64,000 bases of DNA from contig VTPC01004399.1 of assembly GCA_011009095.1 (NCBI GenBank), forward strand, positions 34,678 to 98,677, in the 5' to 3' direction. This DNA comes from Ignelater luminosus. Its lineage: Eukaryota; Arthropoda; Insecta; Coleoptera; Elateridae. The notes beneath the pieces were generated by a model. It saw only the letters and a list, made by a program, of their open reading frames with translations, had not been told where the DNA came from and made no database searches. Positions 22,830-35,330 of the stretch are shown one piece after another. How positions within the stretch are numbered: position 1 is the stretch's first letter; each line of letters begins with the position of its first letter. Both the position numbers and the translations under genes were made by a program.

Positions 22830-24823
22830 AGATCTCTCTATAGAGAGACAGTCTTTCTTGAGACATAACCGATCTTAAAAAGTTTTTAATTAGTTTTAAT
22901 TTGGAAAACGAAAAGCACTCGTGATAGGTATAGTTAAAAATATTTGTATTGCTGCAGAAAAATTTAGATATTCAACAAGTAAATAAATAAAATTTATTCA
23001 AATTTTAAAATACTTCAAAATGAGATTGGCTTTGAAATTTAAACAGCTGCCGGGTCTGGAATTTAAAGCTTTCAGCTTCTTGCAGAAACTTTACGAGATC
23101 TAAGTCCCTCGGATATTTTATGCACGAATCTTTAATATACTTTTCTATTTTCTACTTTCTTTTCTTTCGACGCACCATTTAAAAACGCAAAATCAGCTGA
23201 GAGTACATGTAACTTTTCGTAACGATCGCATAATTGGGAAGATATTGAATCTACAACTTGTAGTTTTATTTGCCTTTGTTTGACATCTGGAATCAAGTTA
23301 GAGTCAGTTCCAAGCTCTCCAGGTATTTTTTTAATTTTTTTTTGTGTACTTCTTCGAGTTCTATGGGAATATCACAATTGTGGAATACATTCTTAGCAGC
23401 TCCATCAGTTCTAGCAAAACAATCCTTTCTGTAATCCTTTGATATATTTGCGCATTACATCAACTGTCACATTTTTCTTTTGTAGCAAAAGATTTACATT
23501 ATTAATTTTTTTCAAAACAGAATACCAAAAAACTAAAAGAATCACAATTTCGTATTGCCTGAGGTTTTTTTCTAAAAACGTTTCGCCTCACTAACAGTGT
23601 CCTCAGAGTAAATGGCTGGATCAGTCATCCTTGCAGAAGTACTAGAAGGACTTTGATTCCAGTGATCACTGCTCTTAGGACTATTGTTCTTTAAGGCCAC
23701 CTCGTATCATTAAATCCTTTTAATTTGAGGTGTTAATTGGGCTATCGCCACAATCTGTTGCGATATTTTGTCGCGACGTTTAACACCTCAAATGAGAATC
23801 CACACTCGTCAACTTTTAGTCAACATTTAAAGCCTTCTAATGTTAATTTTAACGTACATTTAAGCTTATCGAATCTGATTGTACAATGCACAAAAAAGAT
23901 AAAAAGGTTTTGAATTGTTTGAAAACGGTGATTATGTCAGAGTTAACTGAGGCACTATTTAACGCCTAACGCCACTAAATGTAAATTGTGTGCTAAACAT
24001 AGGACAAATCTTGCTGTAGGATTTTCTAATAATATTTTAGCTTGGATATTCTGCTATTTTAACGCCATTATCGTAGGGCTGGCCTCTCGTATCTTGAATA
24101 TCAAGACCCAAAACTGCTCTTTTCGAGGATGTTAGCCAAAGCATAACCGGTTTTCTTCTGTATTTCTAAAAATTCTCAAAAATAGCTCTTCCATCATACA
24201 CACATCCTTATGTTTTTCTACATATGTAATAATAAGTAAAGGTTGTTCTGTATAAGATACGTTAGAAGTTTTATCAAAAACGACTAAAATATTTGGCACG
24301 TTTTATTTCTGACACAATTCGGTTTTTGACAGCAATTCCAACTATTGCAATAGGTTCGATTTGAATTTGTGGTGAGAACTATTTCGCTGATTTGTTTTTT
24401 GAGTCAGTATGATGTTTAATGATGGGGTCATAATGGCTTAGAAGCCCTATTGTTTGTAAGTTTTTTGTCCAATTTTTTCAACGGATCCTTGGTACGCATC
24501 ATCGTGTTTTGTGTAAAACAAAATTGCATCCAAAATGCATTTTAAAATATGTTTTCACTTCTCCGTCTCGGAAATAATTCTTTTTGGATTTCTTCAGTAA
24601 CAATGTGATTTTGGTCGATATTCACTTTAACAGTTTTTACATCGATAACGCATTTTTTATTAGAAGCCGAATTCTCGTGCAATTTTATTCTGGCGCCAAT
24701 GTTACGCCAGTCGCTAAATCCTGTTTCCGGCATAGAGAATTGAGTACTGCATAGTCCAAACAATAAACTGCATGACGTTCTACACACAGTAAAAAATCCA
24801 ATTCCTGTGAATACTATCTCCAT
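22830..24823 (-). pseudogene. hAT transposase remnant (TTF zinc finger, DUF4371, C-terminal dimerisation)
   Basis: The only sizeable open piece is 24542-24823, 93 codons beginning at an ATG and ending in the TTF-type domain tail. Downstream pieces in shifting frames include a helical ISSQLCDRYEKLHVL segment near 23200-23260 and the conserved C-terminal hAT block. In an intact family member the protein would be roughly 650-800 residues. Here no frame continues beyond about 90, so the gene is long dead. Confidence 0.75.
23723..23793. repeat. Short foldback with 14-bp perfect arms
   Basis: ATTTGAGGTGTTAA at 23723-23736 is the exact inverse of TTAACACCTCAAAT at 23780-23793, inside the hAT element. 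The 43-bp centre has partial further pairing. This could be a tiny MITE remnant or chance. Confidence 0.4.
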
Positions 24824-25297
24824 TTGGTAACATTCTGTAAAAACATTTTTTAGAAAACTGTCTATTCTTTGTTATAGGATAGCACTGTAAATGATCTCCA
24901 TGTACAGGCCCTTTCGTTACCAAAAGTCCAAAACAGTTTTTATCTCTTTTCCAACTTACCCTTTAAACCCTCTTTTATTCTTTTTCTTAAAATTCAAGAA
25001 TTCTAAACATTTGTTGACTATTTTAAAACAGTGTTCTTGTGTCAGTCATAAATTCAATAACAATCCAATTCGTACTGCTACTGCTTATTTGTTGTTTAAA
25101 AATGCACAAAGCTTTAGAGAACGGGTAGTTTTAAATTGACGAATTATTTTTATCATTGTTGTTTATTTATGTAGTTGCGTTTTTTTTAGTATGAAGGAAT
25201 TACATTTTTCCCTAGCGCTATTATGGCACCCCTTGCCTTTTGCGCCCCTAGGCGGGTGCTTACTCTGCCTACTCGTAGCTACGGCTCTGTTTATAAC

Positions 25298-27013
25298 TAA
25301 CAAACTAAAATTAGTGCTAATTATCTTTATAACTTAGAGACGCGATTTAAAGAAACGTTTTATTTTCCTCAAAACGGTTACGTCTTTCCCTATTCTTAGA
25401 CTAAAGAGCTGTAGCTTGTAACGGTCACTTTTTGCTGACGTCTGTTAATCAGTACTTTTTTCTTTAGGAGATGATTATATTTTCTTGTAACTGCTATAAT
25501 GTTGAAATCAATTAGAGTTGATGATTTTGATTGTTATTTTATTGTAAACGGGACACACGATATAATTAATTTCGACCTTTAGTTAACTTCTTATTCTAGT
25601 TTTAGAGTATTTTAACAATTTCTGTCTTGATAATTTTTTTTTGTTTTGGTTAATTCTAGAAGGGTTCTAAATTAGATTTATTTTAGTAGAAGTTGATTTG
25701 AGCATTTAAATTTTTTTGTAGAACTTATGTGGAATTGTTTGGATTGATTCAGCGATTTATTCCGATTTGCATGGTTTTCTTCCAGAGAGGAGATGGTTTA
25801 TGGCTAACCTTTGGCTTGGTCCTAGTAGTTGCAAGATTGCTGTTTATTGTTATTTTGTACTCAGCTTTTTCGGAGAGGCGGTTCCAAAACCAAAGCTAAA
25901 TTTTGTTTAAAAATTCCTTCCATAGATTTGGAAATAAGAAGACTAACCTGTCTTCGCGCAACGTCTGTCCGTCAGGGTCCTGATTTAACTATACCATCTC
26001 CGCACTTGGCTTTTGGTAACAGGGTAGACATTTTATTAAACTTCTGGAGCTAAATACTACAAGACTAATCTTAATCTAGTCCAGGGTGGTGCATGATCAC
26101 ACCGTCTGCGAGATGAGGACAACACCTGTTTAGTTCACATGTGGGGTCAATAGCGCCTAACCTTTATAAAATCTTTAACATTTCTAAATTACAAATAAAT
26201 TTTATGGAGAATTGCCGATTCCTAGCAATTATCAAAGTTTGGTTTTATCCTAATACTATTGAGAATTTCGTACGTTATTTCTTTTGATAATCAAATTTGT
26301 GTGTTTAATATACAAATTTATTTCTTGTCCTTTAGAAACCATTATCAGTACAGGAAATGTTTAGTGAGATTTTCACCTTTGTAGATTGTTTTTATTACGG
26401 CTGTTTTGCTTCTACGATCGGATCTGTATCCCAGCGGATCTTCGGGGAAAGTTCTGTAATTTTCTTCAATGCTCGTTTTCATAATTTTGTTTAAATTTTA
26501 TGTATCAAAAGACTTAATTATTCATTATTAAGTTTTTGTTAGTATCACGCATATTTGAGATCTATAGTAGTAAATATTTTTTTTTGATTCATTACAAGTT
26601 ATAGATGAAACTTTGATCTTAGGTTTTATTATTAAACTTTATGTATTTTGAAGTTTTAAAATGTTTACTCTTGTTGCATTCTAGATTACTAAAAGTGTGG
26701 TAATAGATGATAATCCATAATTCTTACTTGTGCATATTTATGGATATTGAACTATACGATAAGGTATTTGTTAATGCTTACACTTTACCTTTTTGGATTA
26801 TTATTTAAATAGTTAAATTTATTATTTCGTCTTTATAAGATTTAACTGTTTTTATTTATTAGATAATTATAATAGCAATTTTTTTATCTTTATTGAATTT
26901 TGTGTTGGTCCTTTTGTATCTTTTTGTGTAAAATCACTAGAGCCTACTATTGCGATTTTGAATTTATATATTTTTTAAATATATGTTTGACCAATTCTTT
27001 TAGTGTTTTATGA
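25298..27013. other. AT-rich tract, nothing recognised
   Basis: The 74-codon frame at 25829-26053 has moderately higher GC but no motif I know. No TIRs or RNA genes were seen. Confidence 0.35.
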
Positions 27014-27135
27014 TATGTGTAATTCCCTTATCTATGCTCAAGGCCACCAACTGAGATTTAGCCGACCTAGGACCATAGAGATCTTACTTAAACTAGAGTA
27101 GACTTTTATATGTAACGCAAGGTTACGTTAGAAGC
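27014..27135 (+). repeat. Dispersed repeat family R2, copy 2
   Basis: The partner of 15820-15935, sharing GCTCAAGGCCACCAACT and TGTAACGCAAGGTTACG. The two copies differ by substitutions and small indels. Confidence 0.6.
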
Positions 27136-27653
27136 TTTAGTAAAATTCATGTTAGCTATTTAGATTTCAAAGTAGCTTTTGACCTTAGCTGTCCTAATAT
27201 TTATTGTCCGCATGAACTACTACTTCGGATACAAATTTTTTTGTTTTTATATTTCGCTCTTTACATAGGTTTCACTGTTTGCTTGTTTTATCTGATAATT
27301 ATTGTTGTTTATTTTATACAATTGCATGTTATTTCTTATACTTCCTTAATGTATTATTAGTATTTTTCTATTAACGCATTGGCAAGTTTATGTCTCCGTT
27401 CTCCTAATTTTCAACTCATTTGTATGGAGCATGCGCTTTGTATAGATTTGTCGAATTTGAGAGTAGTATCAAACTGGACTAGCACCCTTATATTCTTTCA
27501 GTATTTGTTTTCAGGATACCGAAGACTATGAAACCCCATCGAATAAGCTCTAACACTAAATAAAGTTTCTTTTCAACAAACTATTAACAACCAATCACAG
27601 CAGACAGTAAGGATTATGCATAATACTTAATTTATTTATTATATTATATTATA
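27136..27653. other. AT-rich spacer, nothing recognised
   Basis: No gene or repeat was identified between the R2 repeat and the DD41D element. Confidence 0.35.
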
Positions 27654-28959
27654 AAGGGTTTTCCAATAAGAGGTGTTATTTTGATATTCAAAGAAAAGTG
27701 CCATTTTTTAATATAAATGATCGGATGTTTATTTCATTATAAAGAGGAAGGTATGCCGTTAATAGTGGAAAATAACATCAGGCAAATGACCACCACGACC
27801 ACGCTTACAGGACAATATCCTTTTCATGAAATTTTCCATAACCAAATCGCAAAGTGGCTGCCCTATGTCCTCGATAGCCTCACGAATTCCATCTTTGAGG
27901 TCTTGAATCGACGCTGGGCTGTTGGCCTAGACCTTCTCTTTCACGTGGCCCCAAAGAAAGAAGTCGCAAGGTGTTAAATCACAAGATCTCGGTGGCCAAT
28001 TGTGATCACCTCTTCGAGAGATAACACGGTCCGGAAACTTTTTCCGTAAAAGATCAATGGTTTCGTTGCTTGTGTGGCACGTAGCGCCGTCTTGTTGAAA
28101 GTAAACGTTGTCCAGATCAATACCATCCAATTCCGGCCATAAAAAATCGTTAATCATCTCTCGATAGCGCAATCCAGTCACCGTAACTGTTGCTCCAGCC
28201 TCATTTTCGAAAAAAGTAAGGTCCAATGACTCCGCCGGACCATAAACCGCACCAAACAGTCACACGTTGAGGATAGAGAGACTTTTCAACAATAACTCTT
28301 GGATTTTCTGAGCCCCAGATCCGACAATTTTGCTTGTTGACGAAGCCACCGAGGTGGAAATGGGCCTCATCACTCAAGATGATTTTTCGATGGAATTCTG
28401 GATCATTTTCATGCATTTCAACGACCCAATCAGCAAAGACACGACGTTGTTGATGATCGGCCGGCTTGAGTTCTTGTGTTAACTGGACTTTATAAGCCTT
28501 AAGACCCAAATCTTTATGCAAAATACGGTGTAATGACGTTTGTGGAATGGCTAATTCCAAAGAACGACGAGGAATGGACAAACCTGGGTTTTCTTTAACA
28601 CTTTCGGCTACAACAGCAATATTCTCGGCTGTTCTTGAGCGACGTGCACGGGTTTTATTCTTCACATCACTAACTTGTCCCAAGAGCTCGAATTTTTTCA
28701 CCAATTTCTGTATTGCGGTCCGACAAGGTGCTTCACGGTGACCCAAAAATGTTCGAGTTTTACTAACCGTCTCTGCCAAATTTTCACCATTTTTATAGTG
28801 AATTTTAATAATTTCAATGCGTTGTTGAAGCGTGTATCGTTCCATATTTATTAATGGCGTAGTTTCTACTTGTCAAATGTCAAAAGATGATAGCTTCAAA
28901 AGTGACATCTACCGAAATAGCGGGCTATTCAAAATAACACCTCTTATTGGAAAACCCTT
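27654..28959 (-). mobile_element. Nearly intact DD41D (rosa-type) Tc1/mariner element, 1,306 bp
   Basis: The termini are perfect inverted repeats of at least 31 bp beginning AAGGGTTTTCCAATAAGA, with TA at 27652-27653 and 28960-28961. One transposase reading frame fills the minus strand. The perfect ends and only two lesions in the gene point to recent insertion. Confidence 0.93.
27759..28845 (-). pseudogene. DD41D transposase with one frameshift and one nonsense codon
   Basis: The start is ATG at 28845 (MERYTLQQRIEIIKIHYKN), a helix-turn-helix region followed by a second one. The catalytic core has the first Asp in ILSDEAHFHL, the second in FQQDGATCHT and the third in CDLTPCDFFLW. Between the second and third Asp there are 41 residues by my count, hence DD41D. 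Near 28215 a run of six T in place of five shifts the frame. At 27927-27929 a TAG replaces what is probably a Tyr codon. The frame then runs on to a natural stop at 27759-27761. Total length would be near 360 residues. The homopolymer shift could be a sequencing error, but the nonsense codon is harder to explain so. Confidence 0.9.
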
Positions 28960-28961
28960 TA

Positions 28962-29440
28962 TTTAATTACCTGTTTTCACTACAGGTGTGACAATTGTCT
29001 AATACTTTTTAAAGATAAGAATTAATCCACATAACTCTGTATAAATCGTAAATCCATAAATAATACTGGTCGCATCACTTTTTGTCTAATCTTCTGTAAC
29101 ATAGGCATTATCGTTCGTCTCGAAATTTTTAGTTATCATTAAAACATTAAAAATTCAATACATCTAACAACAACAACCATGAAATTAATCAAAATTAAAC
29201 ATCATAAAATAACTATATGCCCATCGACTGCAAAGAAAAAAAAGAAGAGCTAACTTTAAGTATTTAAACTACAAATAGTAATTTGTACTGACAGAATTTA
29301 GAATAAGTAACACATACTTTTCACATATATACTTGGTGCAACACAAGAAACCAAAGGTTTACAATGTTATTGATTTCAGTCATAAACGTATTTATCCCAG
29401 TCATATATTAGATATCAGAAACCTATTCTCGGAAAATCCA
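28962..29440. other. AT-rich spacer, nothing recognised
   Basis: No coding or repeat structure was recognised. Confidence 0.35.
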
Positions 29441-29444
29441 AATC

Positions 29445-30870
29445 GTCAAAGGTACAAGACCAAATATAATAGACAAACTTACAGTTAGTATCGAGTCACC
29501 TACAAAATTACTTTATGAAGAACACCCAAATCAAGAAATAAGACACAATCCTCTAATAGAGGATGACGATGTAGGAGCAAGTTAGGAATAGATATCGCAG
29601 AACATCAACAAAGCTTCTAGCTTTTGAGACACGATGAGAAAAGAAAAATGCTAAAACAATTCCAAATCTTGATAATACATTTGAAATACAAAAACAATTG
29701 CAAAAGAAACACTAAGTTTATCTAAAATACAGGAGCTTCAACACAGAAGAAGAACACTACAACTACAAAGAGGTCAGGAATCGCACGAATAACAGAATTA
29801 GAAAAACAGAAAAAGAATGCTTGACAACATTTTCAAATGATATGGTGGAGCACAAAACAGAATTTGGAAATTTATAATAAATTAGAAAAAACAGGGTAAC
29901 CTTAAGAATATGTTCAAATGACCACTAGGTTAAATGAAGAACGGTTGGTAACATACTTTAAACTACGAAACCCAAACCGGTAACCAAGATGAAGTAGAAA
30001 TAGAAGACGAAGAAATCAAAGAAACGAAATTTCAGAAACGAACAAAAAACTGAAGCATACTTACAACATACCCAACAAAAAGGAAAAAGAGTACTACAAT
30101 TCTTATATTTCAGAAAGACAGTAAAACTGAATCCAAGACTGTTAAATTGCGTAACAAAATCCCTTACAGTATCTTAAGAAAGAAAAACAACAAAAGGTTA
30201 GGAAGAGCACATTTATAAGTGGAAGCCGATAGCTTCAGCAGACGAAACGAAATGCTTGTCAATACCAAAGAAGCCAGTTTGCTGTAGATTAGTAATCAGC
30301 TAACTATTATGTCCCAATAGAACAAGTTATGTGTTCAAAATATAGATCACCAATCATCACAATCTTCAAATAGGTATAACCCAGCAAATAAAAATAAAAT
30401 AGAAAAACAATATTGACCAACAAAAATACGGACACAAAATGACATTTATAAAAAACTATATTGGAGCGGCATACGCAAAAAAGAAACCATAGCAAAAGAC
30501 GATAGAGCAAAACAGAAAATGGTAACCACCAAACTGAGGATTCTAACTACAATCATAAGTAAACTATTCCGGAACGGAATAAGAAATGGAGACATTCAAA
30601 CAACTTGTAAAGCTGTAGACATAGAAAGATGACAACGACAGAGATATTGAAATCAACATATAGACTGGATGTACATAAGATGAAAGATTAGTAAAGACAG
30701 CCAGAAGTGGAAAGATCACTTGGAAAACGCCAATGTAGGTAGAGACTAACAAGTCAACAATGTCGGCCTCAGAAGTCAATCTAATTAAGCGACTACCAGA
30801 AATGGCTCTTTGAGTGGCTCAGAAAATTAATGGAGGGCAAAGCCCAACCTTCTCTGTAGTAATTTGGCTG
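29445..30870 (+). mobile_element. Highly degenerate LINE remnant (LINE F)
   Basis: Frames on the plus strand show pieces typical of the linker and C-terminal region of APE-type LINEs: NYKEVRNRTNNRIRKTEKE near 29770, an acidic QDEVEIEDEEIKETKF segment near 29975, and an RDIEI...DERLVKTARSGK region near 30640-30710. There are many stops. The A-rich sense strand also fits a LINE. Just after it lies a GTTAATGGAGGGCAAAGCCC motif that recurs at 31340-31490. The assignment rests on weak, scattered matches. Confidence 0.4.
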
Positions 30871-31339
30871 GACACAAGTTTATATTTAGGACATTTATAT
30901 TTTTAATCTTAGAAATAATCTTTGAATTATGAGTGACAGTCAAACTGTTTCTCCTTTGAACTAGGCCTTCTCATTAAATAACGCTTAAATTTTCTCATGC
31001 TGCTACTTTTGTATTAATGTTATATGTAACCGACATGAAGCTTAGACGCAAGCATTGATCGTCATTATCCCTCACTCATGAGTCCAACCAAGGACGATAT
31101 GGTCAATGTTTGCATAATTTAATATTTTTATTGTGTTTAGCTCTTGAAATGGTTAATAAAGGACATTGTTCATTGGTCTTCTTAACATCAATCGTATTTA
31201 GAGACAACTACCTCAGGAATCACAGATATAAGATAATTCGATTTATATTCGCTTAAGATTTCTGAAGAAGTCTGACCCACGTCTGTATTGACTTTTTCAA
31301 TAAACGTTAATAGAAGACGAAAATCGACTGAGTAGCTCA

Positions 31340-31490
31340 GCGACTAAAAAACGTTAATAGAGAGCAAAGCACAACCAAGGTCTACCAAAGGTGACCTTGT
31401 TGCTGAAAAAAGTTAATGAGGGGAAGTCCGACCTTGGACCACTGGCTGAAAAAGATTAATAAAAAGCGAATGGTTAATGAAAGGCGCAAC
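31340..31490 (+). repeat. Imperfect tandem repeats related to the LINE F 3' flank
   Basis: A motif near GGCTGAAAAAAGTTAATG followed by AGGGCAAAGCCC-like and AACCTT blocks appears at 30814-30851, 31340-31376, 31399-31435 and, degraded, 31442-31490. Spacing between the last three is 59 and 43 bp. They may be 3'-terminal repeats of a LINE. Confidence 0.5.
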
Positions 31491-32380
31491 CTATTCCTGG
31501 ACCATCGCAGATAGCCTATAGGACAATGTAGTTTAACTCGAATTTATACTGCATGATCAAGGATATTTTAAATAAGAGGTAGTTCTGAACATATTTTCAA
31601 TCCAAATATATTTGTCTTTGATTTATTCAGATATTTAATTACCAAGAATAATATGTCAAAACCTCAGATCTGAACATACTTAATTTATTTCAGTTTTGTT
31701 TGTTTTCATCATGGTATTCTCCCAAAAGCACACACCATTCGTAATTGAATCTTACTGTTGAAATGGCGTTGTTGTGAATAATAAATGACCTACAACACAT
31801 TACGATGAGAATGAACGAAGAAAAATAATTTTATTTTCAAAGGTCAAGTTTTACCATGCAGTATTTGCTAATGGAGGGCGTAACCCGCTTAGTGATTTGG
31901 CCAGATACTTTTTTGCAGATTAGCTTTCTTAAAATGGTTGGTAGAAAACGCAGTTCATCAATTTTTTTAGTATCAATCGTACATAGACTTTCCAAAAGTG
32001 TACGCCTAAAACAATGCTTTGATCTGTTAATATCTCCACCAGAAAAACTTCATTTTTACTATTCCTGGGGGTGATTTAAATTGAGTTTTTGTCGCTTTAA
32101 AATCTGAAGATTTTATAGGAAGAATAGGAGACCCCCTGATTATCAGTCCTTGTCTGAATAATTCCATTCTAAATTCTAAAAAGTGAGTGTAAGGCTTAAC
32201 CTTTTCGAAATATTTACTTTTTTAAATTCAACCTCAGCATTTGAAGCAATTGTAAATTTCAGAAATGTAATTTTAAGTGTATTTTCAGCTACGTTTCGGC
32301 AGTCTAAGGTTTAGCAAGTTAGGTTAGAAGCTGTTGTTAAACTTATGGCACTTAAATTGCTGCAAAAACTCTGCCTCTTT
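31491..32380. other. Spacer, nothing clearly recognised
   Basis: Contains one more weak match to the motif (near 31866, GCTAATGGAGGGCGTAACCC), but no coding. Confidence 0.35.
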
Positions 32381-32558
32381 TAAGTTCCAGGTAGATTCAG
32401 TAGCTCGATAACTGCCAGTGCCGGTCCCAAGACCGGATAAAGAAGGAGGGTTGAGCGCAGGGCTAATCACCCTGTCTTGTAAAAAAAGACTGATTACGAA
32501 ACCCACAAATGCGACTCGGACTGAACGGATCCAACGTAGACGAATCAGGCAAACGAAA

Positions 32559-33200
32559 ATGGATATGAGTACTGGTAGCTGGAATGTCAGAACATTATAC
32601 CAAGCAGGGGCTTCCAATAATGTACTCCTCCAAATTGAAATGTATAACCTGGACATAACAGCCAGATGGCTGGATCCACCAACAAACATGAGTTTGGATG
32701 TGGGTTCAGTATGCATAGTAGAGTGCAAACCAATAAGATCTGCTATATTTGTGTTCGGATGCGATTCCAAAATCTATCCGTGTTCTCTATACACGCACCT
32801 ACAGAGGATAAAAAATAAAGAAAACAGAAAATCTACGCACTGCTAGAAGGTCAAGGGGATAAGACTCCTAACAATGATATCAAGCTGATGCTAGGAGACT
32901 TTAATGCACAAATAGGAAGAGAACCGTAATACATACAGATAGTTAGCAAGCATAGCTTACACCAAAATTCCAATAGCAACGGCGACAAAGCAATACAGTT
33001 TGCTGCGAACAATAATTTCCAAGTCATGAGCACAGCAGTCCCACATAAGAAGATACAAAAGGGCACATGGGTGTCACCGGATGGGCGTACCATAAATCAG
33101 ATTGATCATGTAATAGTAGACAGCAGATCATACTCGAACATAATGGATGTCAAAAACTGTAGAGGTGCGGCTTTGAAATTGGATCACCTTGATTAAGACG
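32559..33200 (+). pseudogene. LINE C APE-type endonuclease remnant
   Basis: ATG at 32559 gives MDMSTGSWNVRTLYQAG, the common N-terminus of insect LINE endonucleases. The expected catalytic Glu segment is missing, and the frame goes straight to unrelated residues, so part of the domain is deleted. The later blocks (DFNAQIG, GTWVSPDGRTINQIDH, then LDHLD in place of the final SDH) return in another frame. Confidence 0.8.
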
Positions 33201-33789
33201 AAACTGAGGCAGAGCATTGGTCGGATAAATAAAAAATTAGGAAACAGAGCCAAAAGATAGAGAACTAATAATTTATAAAATGACGAAAAAATGGTGCATA
33301 GATACAGAGAAAAAATGAACCAGGAAATGGAAAAGATGGAGGAGGACCCAGAGACGATGCAATCGATAGACAGCCTCTGGACAGCAATTAAAAGAACTAT
33401 AGAAAATGTTACAGATGAAATAATCGGGAAACAAGAACAACCGGAGAGGAAAGAATAGTACAACGAAGAATGCAGAAGTGCAGTTACTAAAAGAAACGAA
33501 GCCAGAATGAAATAGATGCAAAGGGGAGCAAGGGCCAGGAATACGTAAATCTAAAGAGAGTAACAAAGAACATATGCAAAAAGAAAAAGCGTCAACAACT
33601 AGAAAATCAAATTGGAAAGATACAGGAGTTGCATGACGCTAGAGAGACAAAAAAATTTTATAAATAATTTAAATTTAAAATGTACTTGGGAGATGAAAAA
33701 TATATTTTGACACGCATCTCAACAGGACATCTGATGTACATGAAAAAGAGGAACTACTTACAGTTAACAATGTGCAACAGCAGGTGGAA

Positions 33790-34808
33790 GAAGTGAGATA
33801 TTAAGTTGTATACAGAAACAAAAAATAATAAAGCACCAGGGATAGACAACATTTCGACAAAACTGATAAAATTTGGAGGTAACAAACTGACTGAACAAAT
33901 ACACCGGCAGATACTTAAGATATGGAGTGACGAACCCATACCAGATGAATGGAACACAGCCGTAATCTGCCCAATATATATAAGCAAGGGGAAAAGCTAA
34001 AATGCGAAAACTATCGAGGTATTTCACTGTTATGCGTTGCATACAAAATTCTCACGGAACTGCTACATCGAAGAATAACTTCCTAAGCTGAAGAACAGAT
34101 GGGTGAATACCAGGCCGGATTTTGGAAGGGACGATCCAACACTGACCAACTATTTGCAGGCAGACAGATAATAGAGAAGGCGTGGGAATTTAAGACACCC
34201 CTCTACCAAGTTTTCATAAACTTTAAGCAAGCCTATAATAGCATCTACAAAAAGCAGCGATGGGGGAAATTGGTATACGAGACAAACTCATCAGACTGAC
34301 ATGAATAACGATGGAAGAGGCCAAAAGAATAATTAAAATCTAACAACATACCTCAGAGGATTTTGAAATTAAACAAGGTTTGAGACAAGAAGATGGTCTG
34401 TCCCCCCTACTTTTCAATTTTGCTCTTGATAAGGTCGTCAGAGCCACAAATGTAGATGCTGATTGAACTATCCTATACGAAGAAAGACAAATTGTGAAAT
34501 ATGCCGATGATCTAAATTTAATTGCAAGATCTCAAAAAGCTCTAGGGGAAGGATTTGAAAAACTACAGCAAACATTCACAAAAATCGGATTAGAAATCAA
34601 TGTAAGTAAAACGAAATCGATGGAAATAAAAAGAGGAGTAACACTGAGTCAAAACTAGACTATGGATAACAATAACATCGAAGTGGTGCAAGAGTTTACG
34701 TACTTGGGGAGCAACTTAAATACTATACGATATAAAACAAGAGATGTGGAATTGAACTATAAAGGACAACAGTACTTTACTTGTTAAACCCTGTCCTAAG
34801 ATCCAAGC

Positions 34809-34853
<45 letters not shown>

Positions 34854-35240
34854 AAAATTAATTTTTATAAAACACTAATAAGTCCCATTGTCACATATGG
34901 ATGTGAAACGTGAACCCTCACATGGAAAACAGAGGAATCTTTGAAAGAAGGGTTCTGAGAAGAATATATGGATCGGTGAGGGAGAATGATGGATTTAGAA
35001 TCAGGTATAATTATGAGTTGAAGCAGATATACAAAGATCTGGATGTAGTTTATTTCGTGAAAATGCAAGGACTAAGATGAGCTGGACATGTTGAAAGAAT
35101 GTCAGAGGGACGAAACGTAGAAGAATTATGAGAGGCGACATGATAGGATATAAAATAAGAGGAAGACCTAGGACCCGGTGGAGATGCAGATTACGGGAGG
35201 TTAAGGCAAGAAGAACAAGAAGAAATTGCTGCAAAAGCAC
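33790..35240 (+). pseudogene. LINE C reverse transcriptase remnant
   Basis: All seven RT blocks can be followed across several frames. The first catalytic Asp block reads FINFKQAYNSI, so Asp has become Asn. The YADD box is preserved. The C-terminal zinc-knuckle-free region typical of RTE-like elements follows. Each interruption is a single stop or indel, consistent with neutral decay. Confidence 0.82.
34813..34852. repeat. (GA)n microsatellite inside LINE C
   Basis: About 20 uninterrupted GA units. It replaces coding sequence between the YLGS block and the YGCET block of the RT. Confidence 0.95.
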
Positions 35241-35330
35241 AAAGAATTAACAGTAAATAGTTGGACCTAACTGGCAATCCATCTTGCAGGACATTATTGG
35301 TCTTAATTAAGATAAAGAAAACGAAAAAGA

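Larger units (their letters stand above)
22663..25289 (-). mobile_element. Full-length but dead hAT transposon with 8-bp target duplication
   Basis: The left end CAGGGCCGTAGCTA at 22663 and the right end, read inverted, CAGAGCCGTAGCTA at 25289 match at 13 of 14 positions. The flanking octamers TTTTTAAC (22655-22662) and TTTATAAC (25290-25297) match at 7 of 8, as expected for an aged hAT target duplication. On the minus strand a TTF-type zinc-finger block (GFSDWRNIGARIKLHE, 24542-24823), a GQPYDNG block near 24060-24090, and a C-terminal dimerisation remnant with SKLKLIKNFLRSVMSQERLS (about 22840-22920) identify a DUF4371/ZMYM-type hAT transposase. Many stops and indels interrupt it. Confidence 0.85.
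32390..35330 (+). mobile_element. Near full-length but dead RTE-like LINE (LINE C)
   Basis: From the left: a leader with a GGTCCCAAGACCGG stem-loop (about 32425), the endonuclease start at ATG 32559, an endonuclease tail with LMLGDFNAQIG and NQIDHVIVD (about 32880-33200), RT with KAPGIDN (about 33830), GEYQAGFWKGRS (34102), FKQAYNSI (34220), GLRQEDGLSPLLFNF (about 34380), YADD (about 34499-34510) and a C-terminal segment with YGCET, GHVERMSEGR and RGRPRTRW near 34890-35180. At least ten stops or shifts occur. A (GA)n run at 34813-34852 interrupts the RT thumb region. The right end is A-rich, as expected for a LINE 3' end. Confidence 0.85.

Noticed and set aside
24891..25139. An 82-codon plus-strand frame inside the hAT element
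   Set aside because: Opposite strand to the transposase, Phe/Leu/Lys-rich and without known motifs.
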